From Methylocella silvestris (GTDB lineage: Bacteria > Pseudomonadota > Alphaproteobacteria > Rhizobiales > Beijerinckiaceae): a DNA stretch of 64,000 bases. Positions within the stretch are counted from its first letter, which is position 1. Every line of letters starts with the position of its first letter. The translations under genes and the position numbers were made by a program. Shown here piece by piece: positions 54,036 to 61,725 of the stretch. The stretch lies in the NCBI RefSeq assembly GCF_002891535.1, contig NZ_PDZR01000001.1, positions 372,001-436,000 of the forward strand, given 5' to 3'. The notes beneath the pieces were generated by a model. It ran no database searches, was not told the origin of the DNA, and saw only the letters and a list, made by a program, of their open reading frames with translations.

Positions 54036-54051
54036 CGGCATGGGGCTTGCT
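54036..54051 (+). promoter_or_regulatory. Probable sigma-54 promoter of nifA
   Basis: CGGCAT-GGGGC-TTGCT keeps GG and GC ten bases apart but differs from TGGCAC in two bases. It would place the start of transcription about 15 bases before the nifA ATG. With the site at 53930 this suggests autoactivation. Confidence 0.5.
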
Positions 54052-54078
54052 TGAATTGTCGCTTAACGGTCCTCAAGA

Positions 54079-55824
54079 ATGTGGCTCTCAATGATTCATG
54101 GACAGACGTCTACGGCGCCGCAGCCGATCAGTCGCGCAGCCGATCCGGGGGAAACGACCCTCGTCGGCATTTATGAAATTTCGAAGCTTCTCGCGTCGGT
54201 GAACAGGCTCGAAGTGTCCCTGGCCGGCGTATTGACGTTGCTCTCCAGTTTTCTCGAGATGCGGCATGGGCTGATCGCCCTCCTCGACAAGAACGGCAAG
54301 CCGGAAATCGTCGTCGGCTCCGGATGGTCGGAACAGAATGCGAAGCTTTATTTCGACCGCCTGCCGGAACGGGCGATTGGCCAGATCGTCACCACCAAAA
54401 TGCCGCTGGTCGTCGAAAATGTTTACGCTTCGCCCCTGTTCGAAGGGTCGGATCTCACAGGCTGGGGGCGGGCGGATGGCGAGCCCTTCGCCCTCATCGG
54501 CGTTCCGATCAAGGATGGCGATGAAGTTATAGGCGCCTTGACCGTAGATCGTAACAATACCAATCGCGCCAGCGTCAGATTTGATCATGATGTGCGCTTT
54601 TTGACCATGATCGCCAATCTTGTTGGCCAGACTCTCCGTCTGCAAAAGCTCGTCGCGCGCGACCGCGAGCGGCTGATGCAGGAAAATGCGCGGCTCGAAA
54701 AAAGCGCGCGTCCCCGCTCGCCCGAGACGCGATTCAGCGGCATCGAGGGCATCGTCGGCGATAGCCCGGCCGTGCGCGCCGTGGTCAAGAAGATCCGGAT
54801 CGTCGCAAAGAGCCGTTCGACCGTGCTGTTGCGCGGCGAATCCGGCACCGGCAAGGAGCTTTTTGCGGCGGCGATCCATAATCTGTCGCCTCGCCACGGC
54901 AAGCCTTTCATCAAGCTCAACTGCGCGGCTCTGCCGGAGAGCGTGCTTGAGTCGGAACTGTTCGGCCACGAACGGGGCGCGTTCACGGGCGCCCTCGCGA
55001 CGCGCAAGGGCCGGTTCGAACTTGCTGACGGCGGCACATTGTTCCTCGACGAGATCGGCGATATTTCGCCAGCGTTCCAGGTCAAATTGCTACGCGTGCT
55101 GCAAGAGGGGGAATTCGAGCGGGTCGGCGGCTCGCGCCCGCTGAAGGTCGATGTGCGGCTGGTTTGCGCCACCAACAAAAACCTCGAGGACGCCGTCAAG
55201 CGCGGCGAATTCCGCGCCGACCTGTATTATCGCATTACGGTTGTGCCGATCTTTCTGCCGCCGCTGCGCGAGCGCGAAGGCGACATTCTGCCGCTCGCCA
55301 ATGAATTTCTGCGCCGCTTCAACAGCGAGCAGAAAACCGAACTGGTGCTGACGGCGTCCGCGATCGCCGTTCTCGCGGAATGCAAGTTCCCCGGCAATAT
55401 TCGCGAACTTGAAAATTGCGTGCGCCGCACGGCGACGATGGCCCCGGGCGACGAAATCGAGCAAAACGATTTCGCCTGCCACAATGATGGCTGCCTGTCA
55501 GCGATCTTGTGGAAAGGGTCCGACGCGCCGCAAGTCAGTCACAGGCATATCGAGGCCCCTGTCGGCCTTACGCGTCTGCCGCCGGTCGAGACGGCGCGCG
55601 ATGTCGCCGCGTCCGAGACCGCCGCCGCATCGCTTCCCCAGCTGGCGGAGGGCGCCTTGCCTCCGGCGGGCGAGGGCGCGTTCCGGTCGGACCGCGAACG
55701 CATCGTCGACGCCATGGAGCGCGCCGGTTGGGTCAAGGCCAAAGCCGCCCGAGTCCTCGGCATTACGCCAAGACAGATCGGCTATGCGCTGCGAAAGCAC
55801 AATATACGCGTCAAGAAATTCTAA
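54079..55824 (+). CDS. nifA: Nif-specific sigma-54 activator NifA
   Basis: NifA turns on the nif promoters of this region. The 581-aa protein has a GAF domain (residues about 30-185), the AAA+ domain with Walker A GESGTGKELFA, the GAFTGA sigma-54 contact loop, and Walker B GGTLFLDEIGD, a linker with Cys residues (LENCVRRTATM... NDFACHNDGC) as in O2-sensitive rhizobial NifA, and a C-terminal Fis-type HTH (AGWVKAKAARVLGITPRQIGYALRKHNI). The Cys linker suggests that activity is lost in oxygen. The start is ATG 54079, with an alternative ATG at 54091. It is divergent from the YqeB-like gene. Confidence 0.97.
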   Translation: MWLSMIHGQTSTAPQPISRAADPGETTLVGIYEISKLLASVNRLEVSLAGVLTLLSSFLEMRHGLIALLDKNGKPEIVVGSGWSEQNAKLYFDRLPERAIGQIVTTKMPLVVENVYASPLFEGSDLTGWGRADGEPFALIGVPIKDGDEVIGALTVDRNNTNRASVRFDHDVRFLTMIANLVGQTLRLQKLVARDRERLMQENARLEKSARPRSPETRFSGIEGIVGDSPAVRAVVKKIRIVAKSRSTVLLRGESGTGKELFAAAIHNLSPRHGKPFIKLNCAALPESVLESELFGHERGAFTGALATRKGRFELADGGTLFLDEIGDISPAFQVKLLRVLQEGEFERVGGSRPLKVDVRLVCATNKNLEDAVKRGEFRADLYYRITVVPIFLPPLREREGDILPLANEFLRRFNSEQKTELVLTASAIAVLAECKFPGNIRELENCVRRTATMAPGDEIEQNDFACHNDGCLSAILWKGSDAPQVSHRHIEAPVGLTRLPPVETARDVAASETAAASLPQLAEGALPPAGEGAFRSDRERIVDAMERAGWVKAKAARVLGITPRQIGYALRKHNIRVKKF

Positions 55825-55994
55825 AGGTCGCGCGAGGAGCAAGATGTGCGGGCGCGTGTCGCGGCCCGTGCATCTGGTTGAGCGGAGCGTGGCAAGGATC
55901 TGGCGACAAGAAAAAAGGCGCAGCCACAGATTTGCGGCGGCGCCTTTCCAAATCGTTCAGTCGTTCAAGATCGCGACTTGCGACCCCTTGCGGA

Positions 55995-56585
55995 TCAAAC
56001 CGGACGATGCTCGTAACGGTTCTTGACCGGCCCCATCCGCTCCAGCCCCTGCGCGAAACTGATGGCGTCGTAGGAATCGTCGAAAGCAAGGGCCGCCTCC
56101 GCCACAGCGTCGGTCTTGCCGCCGATCGTCAGTTTCTTGAGATCGGTTTTGTCGAGCCTCAGCAGCTCCAGCACTTCATTATAGACAGTCGATTCGTCGA
56201 GCGGCAGCACGAAGAAGGGAATGCCGTCGATCTCGACATGATATTTGGCGAGCAGATCGATGTTGTTGCAGAAGGCGAAATATTTTCCGGTCGGGCTGAG
56301 CTTGCCTTTGAGAACGTCGGCGAAGGTTTGCAGATGTTCGAACGACAGGAAATTGGCGGTCAGAAAGGGAATCGTCTCGGCGCCGGCGTCGGCGACCGCG
56401 ATGACCTGTTCGCAGGCAAGTTCCGGCGGGCGCTTCTCGTCGGCGAAGGACTGCTGGAATTTCAGCGCGATCCCGCCGCGATAGCCAAAGCGACCGGGCT
56501 TTTCCGTGGCGCCCTTGAAGACCGCGTTAATCAGTCGGCCTTCGGCTTCGAGAGAGGCGAAGGGCGTTTCAGTGATGCTTGTCAT
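55995..56585 (-). CDS. Unidentified protein next to truncated haemoglobin
   Basis: The 196-aa product (NAVFKGATEKPGRFGYRGGIALKFQQSFADEKRPPELACEQVIAVADAGAETIPFLTANFLSFEHLQTFADVLKGKLSPTGKYFAFCNNIDLLAKYHVEIDGIPFFVLPLDESTVYNEVLELLRL) looks like a folded, cytoplasmic protein. I do not recognise the family. Its start overlaps the truncated-haemoglobin gene by 17 bases, so the two are coupled and may act together. It lies past the end of nifA on the other strand. Confidence 0.7.
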   Translation of the reverse strand: MTSITETPFASLEAEGRLINAVFKGATEKPGRFGYRGGIALKFQQSFADEKRPPELACEQVIAVADAGAETIPFLTANFLSFEHLQTFADVLKGKLSPTGKYFAFCNNIDLLAKYHVEIDGIPFFVLPLDESTVYNEVLELLRLDKTDLKKLTIGGKTDAVAEAALAFDDSYDAISFAQGLERMGPVKNRYEHRPV

Positions 56586-56994
56586 GTGCGTTTTCCGGAT
56601 CGTTGCGAAGCCAGTCGGCCAGTTTAAGGAAAGCGCTCTTCAGCCGTTCGCGGAGCGGCTGCTCCGTGACGACCTCATCGAGCGCCGCGTTCATGCAGGC
56701 GAGCCAGGCGTCGCGCTCGCCGGGACCGATGGAGAAACGGACGTGCCGCATGCGCAGACGCGGGTGTCCCCGCTTCTGCGAATAAAGAGCCGGTCCCCCA
56801 AGCCACTCGCCGAGATAAAGTTTCAGGATCGCTTTCGTCGATCCGAGATCTTCTGCATGCATGGCGCGAATGGTTTGCGCCTCGGGGCGCTCATCCATGT
56901 TGCGGTAGAAGGATTCGACCAGGCGATCGACGGCGGCGGCGCCTCCGATGAGATCGAAGTCCCGGATCGCGGTTTGCAGCTCTTGGTCAACCAT
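56569..56994 (-). CDS. Group II truncated haemoglobin (TrHbO-like)
   Basis: The 141-aa protein has the truncated globin pattern: FDLIGGAAAVDRLVESFYRNMDERPEAQTIRAMH, KLYLGEWLGGPALYSQKRGHPRLRMRHVRFSIGPGERDAWLACMNAAL, where the proximal His lies in MRHVRF and the Tyr and Trp of group II are present. Such globins bind O2 or NO. A link to oxygen-protected nitrogen fixation is possible by context only. ATG 56994 is chosen by the family N-terminus. Confidence 0.9.
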   Translation of the reverse strand: MVDQELQTAIRDFDLIGGAAAVDRLVESFYRNMDERPEAQTIRAMHAEDLGSTKAILKLYLGEWLGGPALYSQKRGHPRLRMRHVRFSIGPGERDAWLACMNAALDEVVTEQPLRERLKSAFLKLADWLRNDPENAHDKHH

Positions 56995-57169
56995 GGCGAT
57001 AGTGAATTCCCAAGCCCCGCCGATCATCGGCGCGGGTAATGAAGCGGCGGTGGAAACGACCTGTGGCCGCTTCGTTCTTTCAAGCTTGTTATCGATTTAT
57101 GGCGCTCGCCCGGCGGTCTTGTTTTGCGTCGGAGCGATCGGGGGCCGTGAGGCTGACGAACAGTCCGGC

Positions 57170-57646
57170 TCAGCGGCGCGGATCGATCTTGCGAACCCTG
57201 ATGATAAGGTCGGCGCTGATGATCTCCATGCCTTCGGGCGGCTGCGGCAGGCCAAGCACGCCAACGGCTTCCGGAGGAATGTCGAGGAGATCCTCTTCGT
57301 TCTCGAGCAGGAAATGATAATGCGGCCCCGTATTGGTGTCGTACCAGGTTCGCGAGCCCTGGACGGCGATCTCGCGCAGCAGGCCGGCTTCGGTGAACTG
57401 GTTCAGCGCATTATAAACGGTGGCGAGCGAAATCGGCGGCCGCGCCTGCTTCGACCTGGCGTGCAATGTCTCGGCGGTCACGTGGCAGTCGCCATTCGCG
57501 AATAAAAGCGCGACCAGCGTCAGGCGCTGGCGGGTCGGCCGCAGTCCGGCCGCCCGCAGCTTGGCGCGCATGGCTGCCTGGAAATCGCGTCCCTTGGGAG
57601 CGAATTCCGATCCTCCATATGGCTGGGACGTGGCTTGCGATGTCAT
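57170..57646 (-). CDS. irr: Fur-family iron response regulator (Irr-like)
   Basis: The 158-aa protein has MRAKLRAAGLRPTRQRLTLVALLFANGDCHVTAETLHARSK, ISLATVYNALNQFTEAGLLREIAVQGSRTWYDTNTGPHYHFLLENEEDLLDIP, the Fur-type winged HTH and the GPHYHFLLE metal/haem site of Irr. Irr senses haem and iron in Rhizobiales and represses iron-rich pathways when iron is low, which suits a nitrogen fixer with high iron need. A truncated haemoglobin lies downstream on the same strand. Confidence 0.9.
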   Translation of the reverse strand: MTSQATSQPYGGSEFAPKGRDFQAAMRAKLRAAGLRPTRQRLTLVALLFANGDCHVTAETLHARSKQARPPISLATVYNALNQFTEAGLLREIAVQGSRTWYDTNTGPHYHFLLENEEDLLDIPPEAVGVLGLPQPPEGMEIISADLIIRVRKIDPRR

Positions 57647-57923
57647 TTCGGCCTATCTCAGGGTTTCACGCGAAGGGGGCCGCGCGCTCTTGGTCTCCCG
57701 TCACATTTCGATCAAAAATCGCATCGACGGGAGGCATTCCCGATAGAACAGCACGGGTCGTGCCAATCCCGCATTGATCGTCCGCAAGAGCGGGTCTCCC
57801 TCTGGGAGATTGGCGCGTCGCGCGGCGGCGAGGCGGCGGCGTCGTTTTCTCGACATGCGGCAGTGTCGGGAAACGGACACAAACCCGAACCCGCCATCGC
57901 CGCGGCCCGCGGAGCCCGCGCCG

Positions 57924-58328
57924 CTATTTTTTCGCCAGCAGGTCGCGAATTTGTTCCAGCAGAACTTCCTGCTTTGGCGGTTCGGTCGACGCCGGAGCTC
58001 GCTTCGGCGTCAGCTTGTTCACCGCCTTGACGATAAGGAAGAGGACGAAAGCGACGATCAGGAAATTGATCAGAAGCGTAATGAAATTCCCATAGGCGAT
58101 GGTTGCGCCGGCCTGGCGGGCCCGCGCCAAGGTTGGCTGCGGCGCGCCGGACAATTGCCAATAGAGATTGGAAAAATCGACGCCGCCGGTGACGCGGCCG
58201 ACGATCGGCATGATGATGTCATTGACAACCGACTGCACCAGCCCGCTGAAGGCGGCGCCGATGATGAAGCCAATGGCCAGGTCGATCAGATTGCCCCTGA
58301 GGGCGAATTCCTTGAATTCCTTGAACAT
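57924..58328 (-). CDS. mscL: Large-conductance mechanosensitive channel MscL
   Basis: The 134-aa channel begins [44 protein letters not shown], the first membrane helix of MscL, then has [24 protein letters not shown] as the second and a charged C-terminal helix. It opens under membrane tension and releases solutes in hypo-osmotic shock. GAGG precedes ATG 58328. It stands alone. Confidence 0.97.
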   Translation of the reverse strand: MFKEFKEFALRGNLIDLAIGFIIGAAFSGLVQSVVNDIIMPIVGRVTGGVDFSNLYWQLSGAPQPTLARARQAGATIAYGNFITLLINFLIVAFVLFLIVKAVNKLTPKRAPASTEPPKQEVLLEQIRDLLAKK

Positions 58329-58664
58329 GCCGCCTCACTTACTGAATAGGATCGCTTGATCGCGCGCCCGCGCGGCGCGTCGCTTCAACACGGCGGGCGA
58401 CGCAGGGTTCAGTCGGCGGGACCGGCTCGCGTCAGTGCTGGCCGCTAAACACGGATGCATCGCGTCGCAAGGGCTGCTAAAGAGCCCGCGCTGTTGGATT
58501 CGTTCACCCAAATTCTCAGGGTGGTCGAACCCCGGCGCTCAGCGGGCGCGGGAGGACGGGCGCCGGCGAGCGAACGCGTGGCCTTGGCCTCTAGCCCGAA
58601 GCGAACTCAAAATGGGACGGGCCAGGCGCGCGCTTATCCTGATCCCGCTCCAGGGGAACGCCGC
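58329..58664. other. Gene-free stretch before the DUF2721 gene
   Basis: No gene is supported; open frames here are Arg/Ser-rich and short. It contains the divergent promoter region of mscL and the DUF2721-type gene, but no consensus promoter stands out. Confidence 0.3.
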
Positions 58665-59099
58665 ATGATTTCCGACATGCAGAATGTCGAGCACCTGTCG
58701 CGCGTCATCTCGCAGGCGACCGCTCCCGCCTTTCTTCTGGGGGCCGTCGCCGCCTTCGCTTCCATCCTCAGCGTCCGCATGGACAAGATCACGGATCGCA
58801 GCCGCGCTCTCAACGCCATATCGGACGACGACCCGGCTCGCGCCCGTCTCAAGGCCGACATTCCGCGGCTGGTGCGACGCGCGGTCTTGATCAGGCGCGC
58901 GATCTTCCTTGCCGTCTGCAGCGCCATCGCCAGTTCGGGCCTGCTTCTCTTCGCCTTCGCCAGCGCATTTTTTCAAATCGCGCACGAGCCGGGTCTCGCG
59001 CTTCTGTTTTCTGTGGCGCTGCTTTTGTTGATCGGATCCTTGGTCTCCTTCGCCATGGAGCTGAGAATATCACTCAACGCTCTTGACCATCACGCATGA
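58665..59099 (+). CDS. DUF2721-family membrane protein
   Basis: The 144-aa protein has three hydrophobic segments (PAFLLGAVAAFASILSV, RAIFLAVCSAIASSGLLLFAFASAFF, LALLFSVALLLLIGSLVSFAMEL) separated by the polar loop MDKITDRSRALNAISDDDP, the arrangement of the DUF2721 family in the inner membrane. The function is unknown. ATG 58665 has CAGGGG upstream; the longer frame from 58455 has an unlikely Arg-rich start. Confidence 0.85.
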   Translation: MISDMQNVEHLSRVISQATAPAFLLGAVAAFASILSVRMDKITDRSRALNAISDDDPARARLKADIPRLVRRAVLIRRAIFLAVCSAIASSGLLLFAFASAFFQIAHEPGLALLFSVALLLLIGSLVSFAMELRISLNALDHHA

Positions 59100-59236
59100 G
59101 CTCGCAGGCGGCCTCGCCGTGACGATCGGAAAAGGTCTATAGCTGTGTCTCTCCGAAAGTCGCCGCTTGCAAGGCGAGGCCGGAGTTCAGGAAACGCGGC
59201 GGTCCATCCGGACGGCCGTTCTCAAGGGGACTGTCA

Positions 59237-59458
59237 ATGAAAACATTCATTCTCGCGGCGTCGACCGCTTTGGTCATGATGGGCGCCATGGCGGTGTCGG
59301 TGGAAGAGGCCGGCGCCGTCGTCTGCGCGCGCGGCGTCTATCGCGCAGGCTGCGCCGGGCCCAATGGAGCGGTCGTCGCGCGCCGCGGCGTCTATGCGCG
59401 GCCGGTCTATGGCGCGCGCAGGGTCTACGCGCCGCGCGGCGTCTACCGCCGCTATTGA
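59237..59458 (+). CDS. Very small secreted protein with RGVY repeats
   Basis: The 73-aa product has a signal peptide (MKTFILAASTALVMMGAMAVSV) and a mature part with repeats of the type (R/A)(R/P)GVY-R/A (CARGVYRAGC, RRGVYARPVYGARRVY, PRGVYRRY). It is Arg/Tyr-rich with two Cys. AAGGGG lies before the ATG. Similar small Arg/Tyr-rich proteins are widespread in Rhizobiales, without a known role. Confidence 0.65.
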   Translation: MKTFILAASTALVMMGAMAVSVEEAGAVVCARGVYRAGCAGPNGAVVARRGVYARPVYGARRVYAPRGVYRRY

Positions 59459-59680
59459 TTGGCGGGTCGCCGTAGTGCGGCTAACTTGACCTTTGCCGCC
59501 GGCGTCACAGCGCCGCCGGCGCGTCTGCGCCCTCGGCCGTCGCCGTGGGGCCATTAACTGCCGACGGGACATCGCAAAGCTGCCCTTTATAGAAGGCTTC
59601 TATCAACCGATGAAACAAGCCCATTGATCTTTGACGTTCGGCGGGCCACGTTTTCCAGACAACAAGCAAAAGCAGGCGTC

Positions 59681-60166
59681 ATGGGTGGAACAATGTCTGG
59701 GGCGTCCAATTGGAACGCAGAGCGGGCCGCACAAATCATCAATGAACATCTTGGCCTTGAGGGGCCGATGCTGCCGATTCTTCACGCGTTGCAGGACGAA
59801 TTCGGCTATGTCAGCGCCGACGCCGTTCCGATGATCGCCAAAGCGCTCAATCTGAGCCGGGCCGAAGTTCATGGCGTCACAAGTTTTTATCATGATTTCC
59901 GCCATGAACCCGCCGGGCGGCATGTGCTGAAGCTCTGTCGCGGCGAATCCTGCCAGAGCATGGGCAGCGAGGAGCTTGCGCGTAAATTCCTCGCCGGCCG
60001 CGGCCTCGAATGGGGCGGGACGACGGCGGACGGGGATTTGACGGTCGAAGCCATCTATTGCCTTGGTCTTTGCGCCTGCTCGCCCGCGGCCATGCTGGAT
60101 GATGAACTGATTGGCCGGCTCGACGCGGAGACGCTGGCCGAGGCGGTTGACACGGTGAGCATATGA
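59681..60166 (+). CDS. fdsG: NAD-dependent formate dehydrogenase gamma subunit FdsG
   Basis: The 161-aa NuoE-like subunit binds a [2Fe-2S] cluster: CRGESCQSMGSEEL and IYCLGLCACSPAAM hold the four Cys. It links the flavin subunit to the Mo subunit in soluble Fds, oxidising formate to CO2 with NAD+. ATG 59681 is preferred; ATG 59693 is an alternative start. It overlaps fdsB by four bases. Confidence 0.93.
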   Translation: MGGTMSGASNWNAERAAQIINEHLGLEGPMLPILHALQDEFGYVSADAVPMIAKALNLSRAEVHGVTSFYHDFRHEPAGRHVLKLCRGESCQSMGSEELARKFLAGRGLEWGGTTADGDLTVEAIYCLGLCACSPAAMLDDELIGRLDAETLAEAVDTVSI

Positions 60167-61713
60167 CCCGGCTTTTCATCCCGAAAGACGCCGCCGCGCT
60201 GGCGCTGGGGGCCGAAAAGGTCGCCGCGAAAGTCCTCGCCGAGGCGCAGGCGCGCGGAGTTGACGTCGAGATCGTCCGCACCGGCTCGCGCGGCATGCTG
60301 TTCCTTGAACCGCTGATCGAGGTCGAAACCGCCGAAGGGCGTGTCGGCTATGGGCCGGTCAAGGCGTCCGATGTCTCCTCTCTGTTCGACGCGGGCCTGC
60401 TCAACGGCGGCGCGCATGCGCTCGGCATCGGCCGGGTCGAGGATCATCCCTATCTCAAGCGCCAGACGCGGCTGACCTTCGCTCGCTGCGGCATTGTCGA
60501 TCCGGTCTCGCTGGCCGATTACGCCGCGCTCGACGGCTGGAAGGGCCTTGCCCGCGCCATCGAGATCGGCCCGGCGGCGACGATCGCCGAAGTGACCGCA
60601 TCTGGTTTGCGCGGACGCGGCGGGGCAGGGTTCCCGACCGGAATCAAATGGAAGACGGTCTCCGAGGCGCCCGCAGACCGGCGCTATATCGTCTGCAACG
60701 CGGATGAGGGCGACAGCGGCACCTTCGCCGACCGCATGATCATAGAGGGCGATCCCTTCGCCCTCATCGAGGGCATGGCCATCGCCGGCGTCGCCGTCGG
60801 CGCGACCAGGGGCTATGTCTATTGCCGGTCCGAATATCCGCACGCGATCAAAACCTTCAACGAGGCGATCGCGGTCGCCCGCGCGGCCGGCTATCTCGGG
60901 CCGAATATCCTTGGCTCGGGCCTTGCCTTCGATCTCGAGATGCGGACCGGCGCCGGCGCTTATGTTTGTGGCGAGGAAACGGCGCTGCTCGACAGCCTCG
61001 AGGGCAAGCGCGGCATTGTCCGCGCCAAGCCGCCGCTGCCGGCGCATAAGGGCCTGTTCGGACGCCCGACAGTCATCAATAACGTGCTCTCCCTCGTCGC
61101 CGTGCCGCATATTCTCGCCAAGGGCGGCGAATTTTACGCGAGCTTCGGCATGGGACGTTCGCGCGGGACGATGCCGATCCAGATCGCCGGCAATGTCCGC
61201 TTCGGCGGCCTGTTCGAGACGGCCTTCGGCCTGAGCCTTGGCGAGATCGTCGAGGATATCGGCGGCGGAACGCGCTCAGGCCGCCCGATCCGGGCGGTGC
61301 AGTGCGGCGGCCCGCTCGGCGCCTATCTGCCCGTCTCGCAATTCGACACGCCGTTCGACTATGAGGCTTTTTCCAAGAAGGACGCGCTCATCGGCCATGG
61401 CGGGGTCGTCGTCTTCGACGACACGGTCGATATGGCGCAGATGGCGCGCTTCGCGATGGAGTTCTGCGCGATCGAGAGCTGCGGCAAGTGCACGCCCTGC
61501 CGTATCGGCTCGACGCGCGGCGTCGAAACGGTCGACCGCATCCGCGCCGGAGTCAAAGTCGAGGAGAACATCGCGCTGCTGGAAGACCTCTGCAACACGA
61601 TGAAATTCGGTTCGCTCTGCGCTCTCGGCGGCTTTGCTCCCTATCCGGTGACGAGCGCTCTGCGTCATTTCCCGGAAGATTTTGCCCCGCGCCACGCAAT
61701 CGCGGCTGAGTGA
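60163..61713 (+). CDS. fdsB: NAD-dependent formate dehydrogenase beta subunit FdsB
   Basis: The 516-aa NuoF-like subunit has NAD and FMN sites (LRGRGGAGFPTGIKWKTVSE, CNADEGDSGTFADRMIIEGDPFALIEGMAIA, GAGAYVCGEETALLDSLEG) and the [4Fe-4S] motif ESCGKCTPCRIG. It also has an N-terminal thioredoxin-like extension of about 120 residues, as in Fds enzymes. It passes electrons from the Mo subunit to NAD+. It follows fdsG with coupled translation. Confidence 0.97.
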   Translation: MTRLFIPKDAAALALGAEKVAAKVLAEAQARGVDVEIVRTGSRGMLFLEPLIEVETAEGRVGYGPVKASDVSSLFDAGLLNGGAHALGIGRVEDHPYLKRQTRLTFARCGIVDPVSLADYAALDGWKGLARAIEIGPAATIAEVTASGLRGRGGAGFPTGIKWKTVSEAPADRRYIVCNADEGDSGTFADRMIIEGDPFALIEGMAIAGVAVGATRGYVYCRSEYPHAIKTFNEAIAVARAAGYLGPNILGSGLAFDLEMRTGAGAYVCGEETALLDSLEGKRGIVRAKPPLPAHKGLFGRPTVINNVLSLVAVPHILAKGGEFYASFGMGRSRGTMPIQIAGNVRFGGLFETAFGLSLGEIVEDIGGGTRSGRPIRAVQCGGPLGAYLPVSQFDTPFDYEAFSKKDALIGHGGVVVFDDTVDMAQMARFAMEFCAIESCGKCTPCRIGSTRGVETVDRIRAGVKVEENIALLEDLCNTMKFGSLCALGGFAPYPVTSALRHFPEDFAPRHAIAAE

Positions 61714-61725
61714 AGGAAGATAGCG

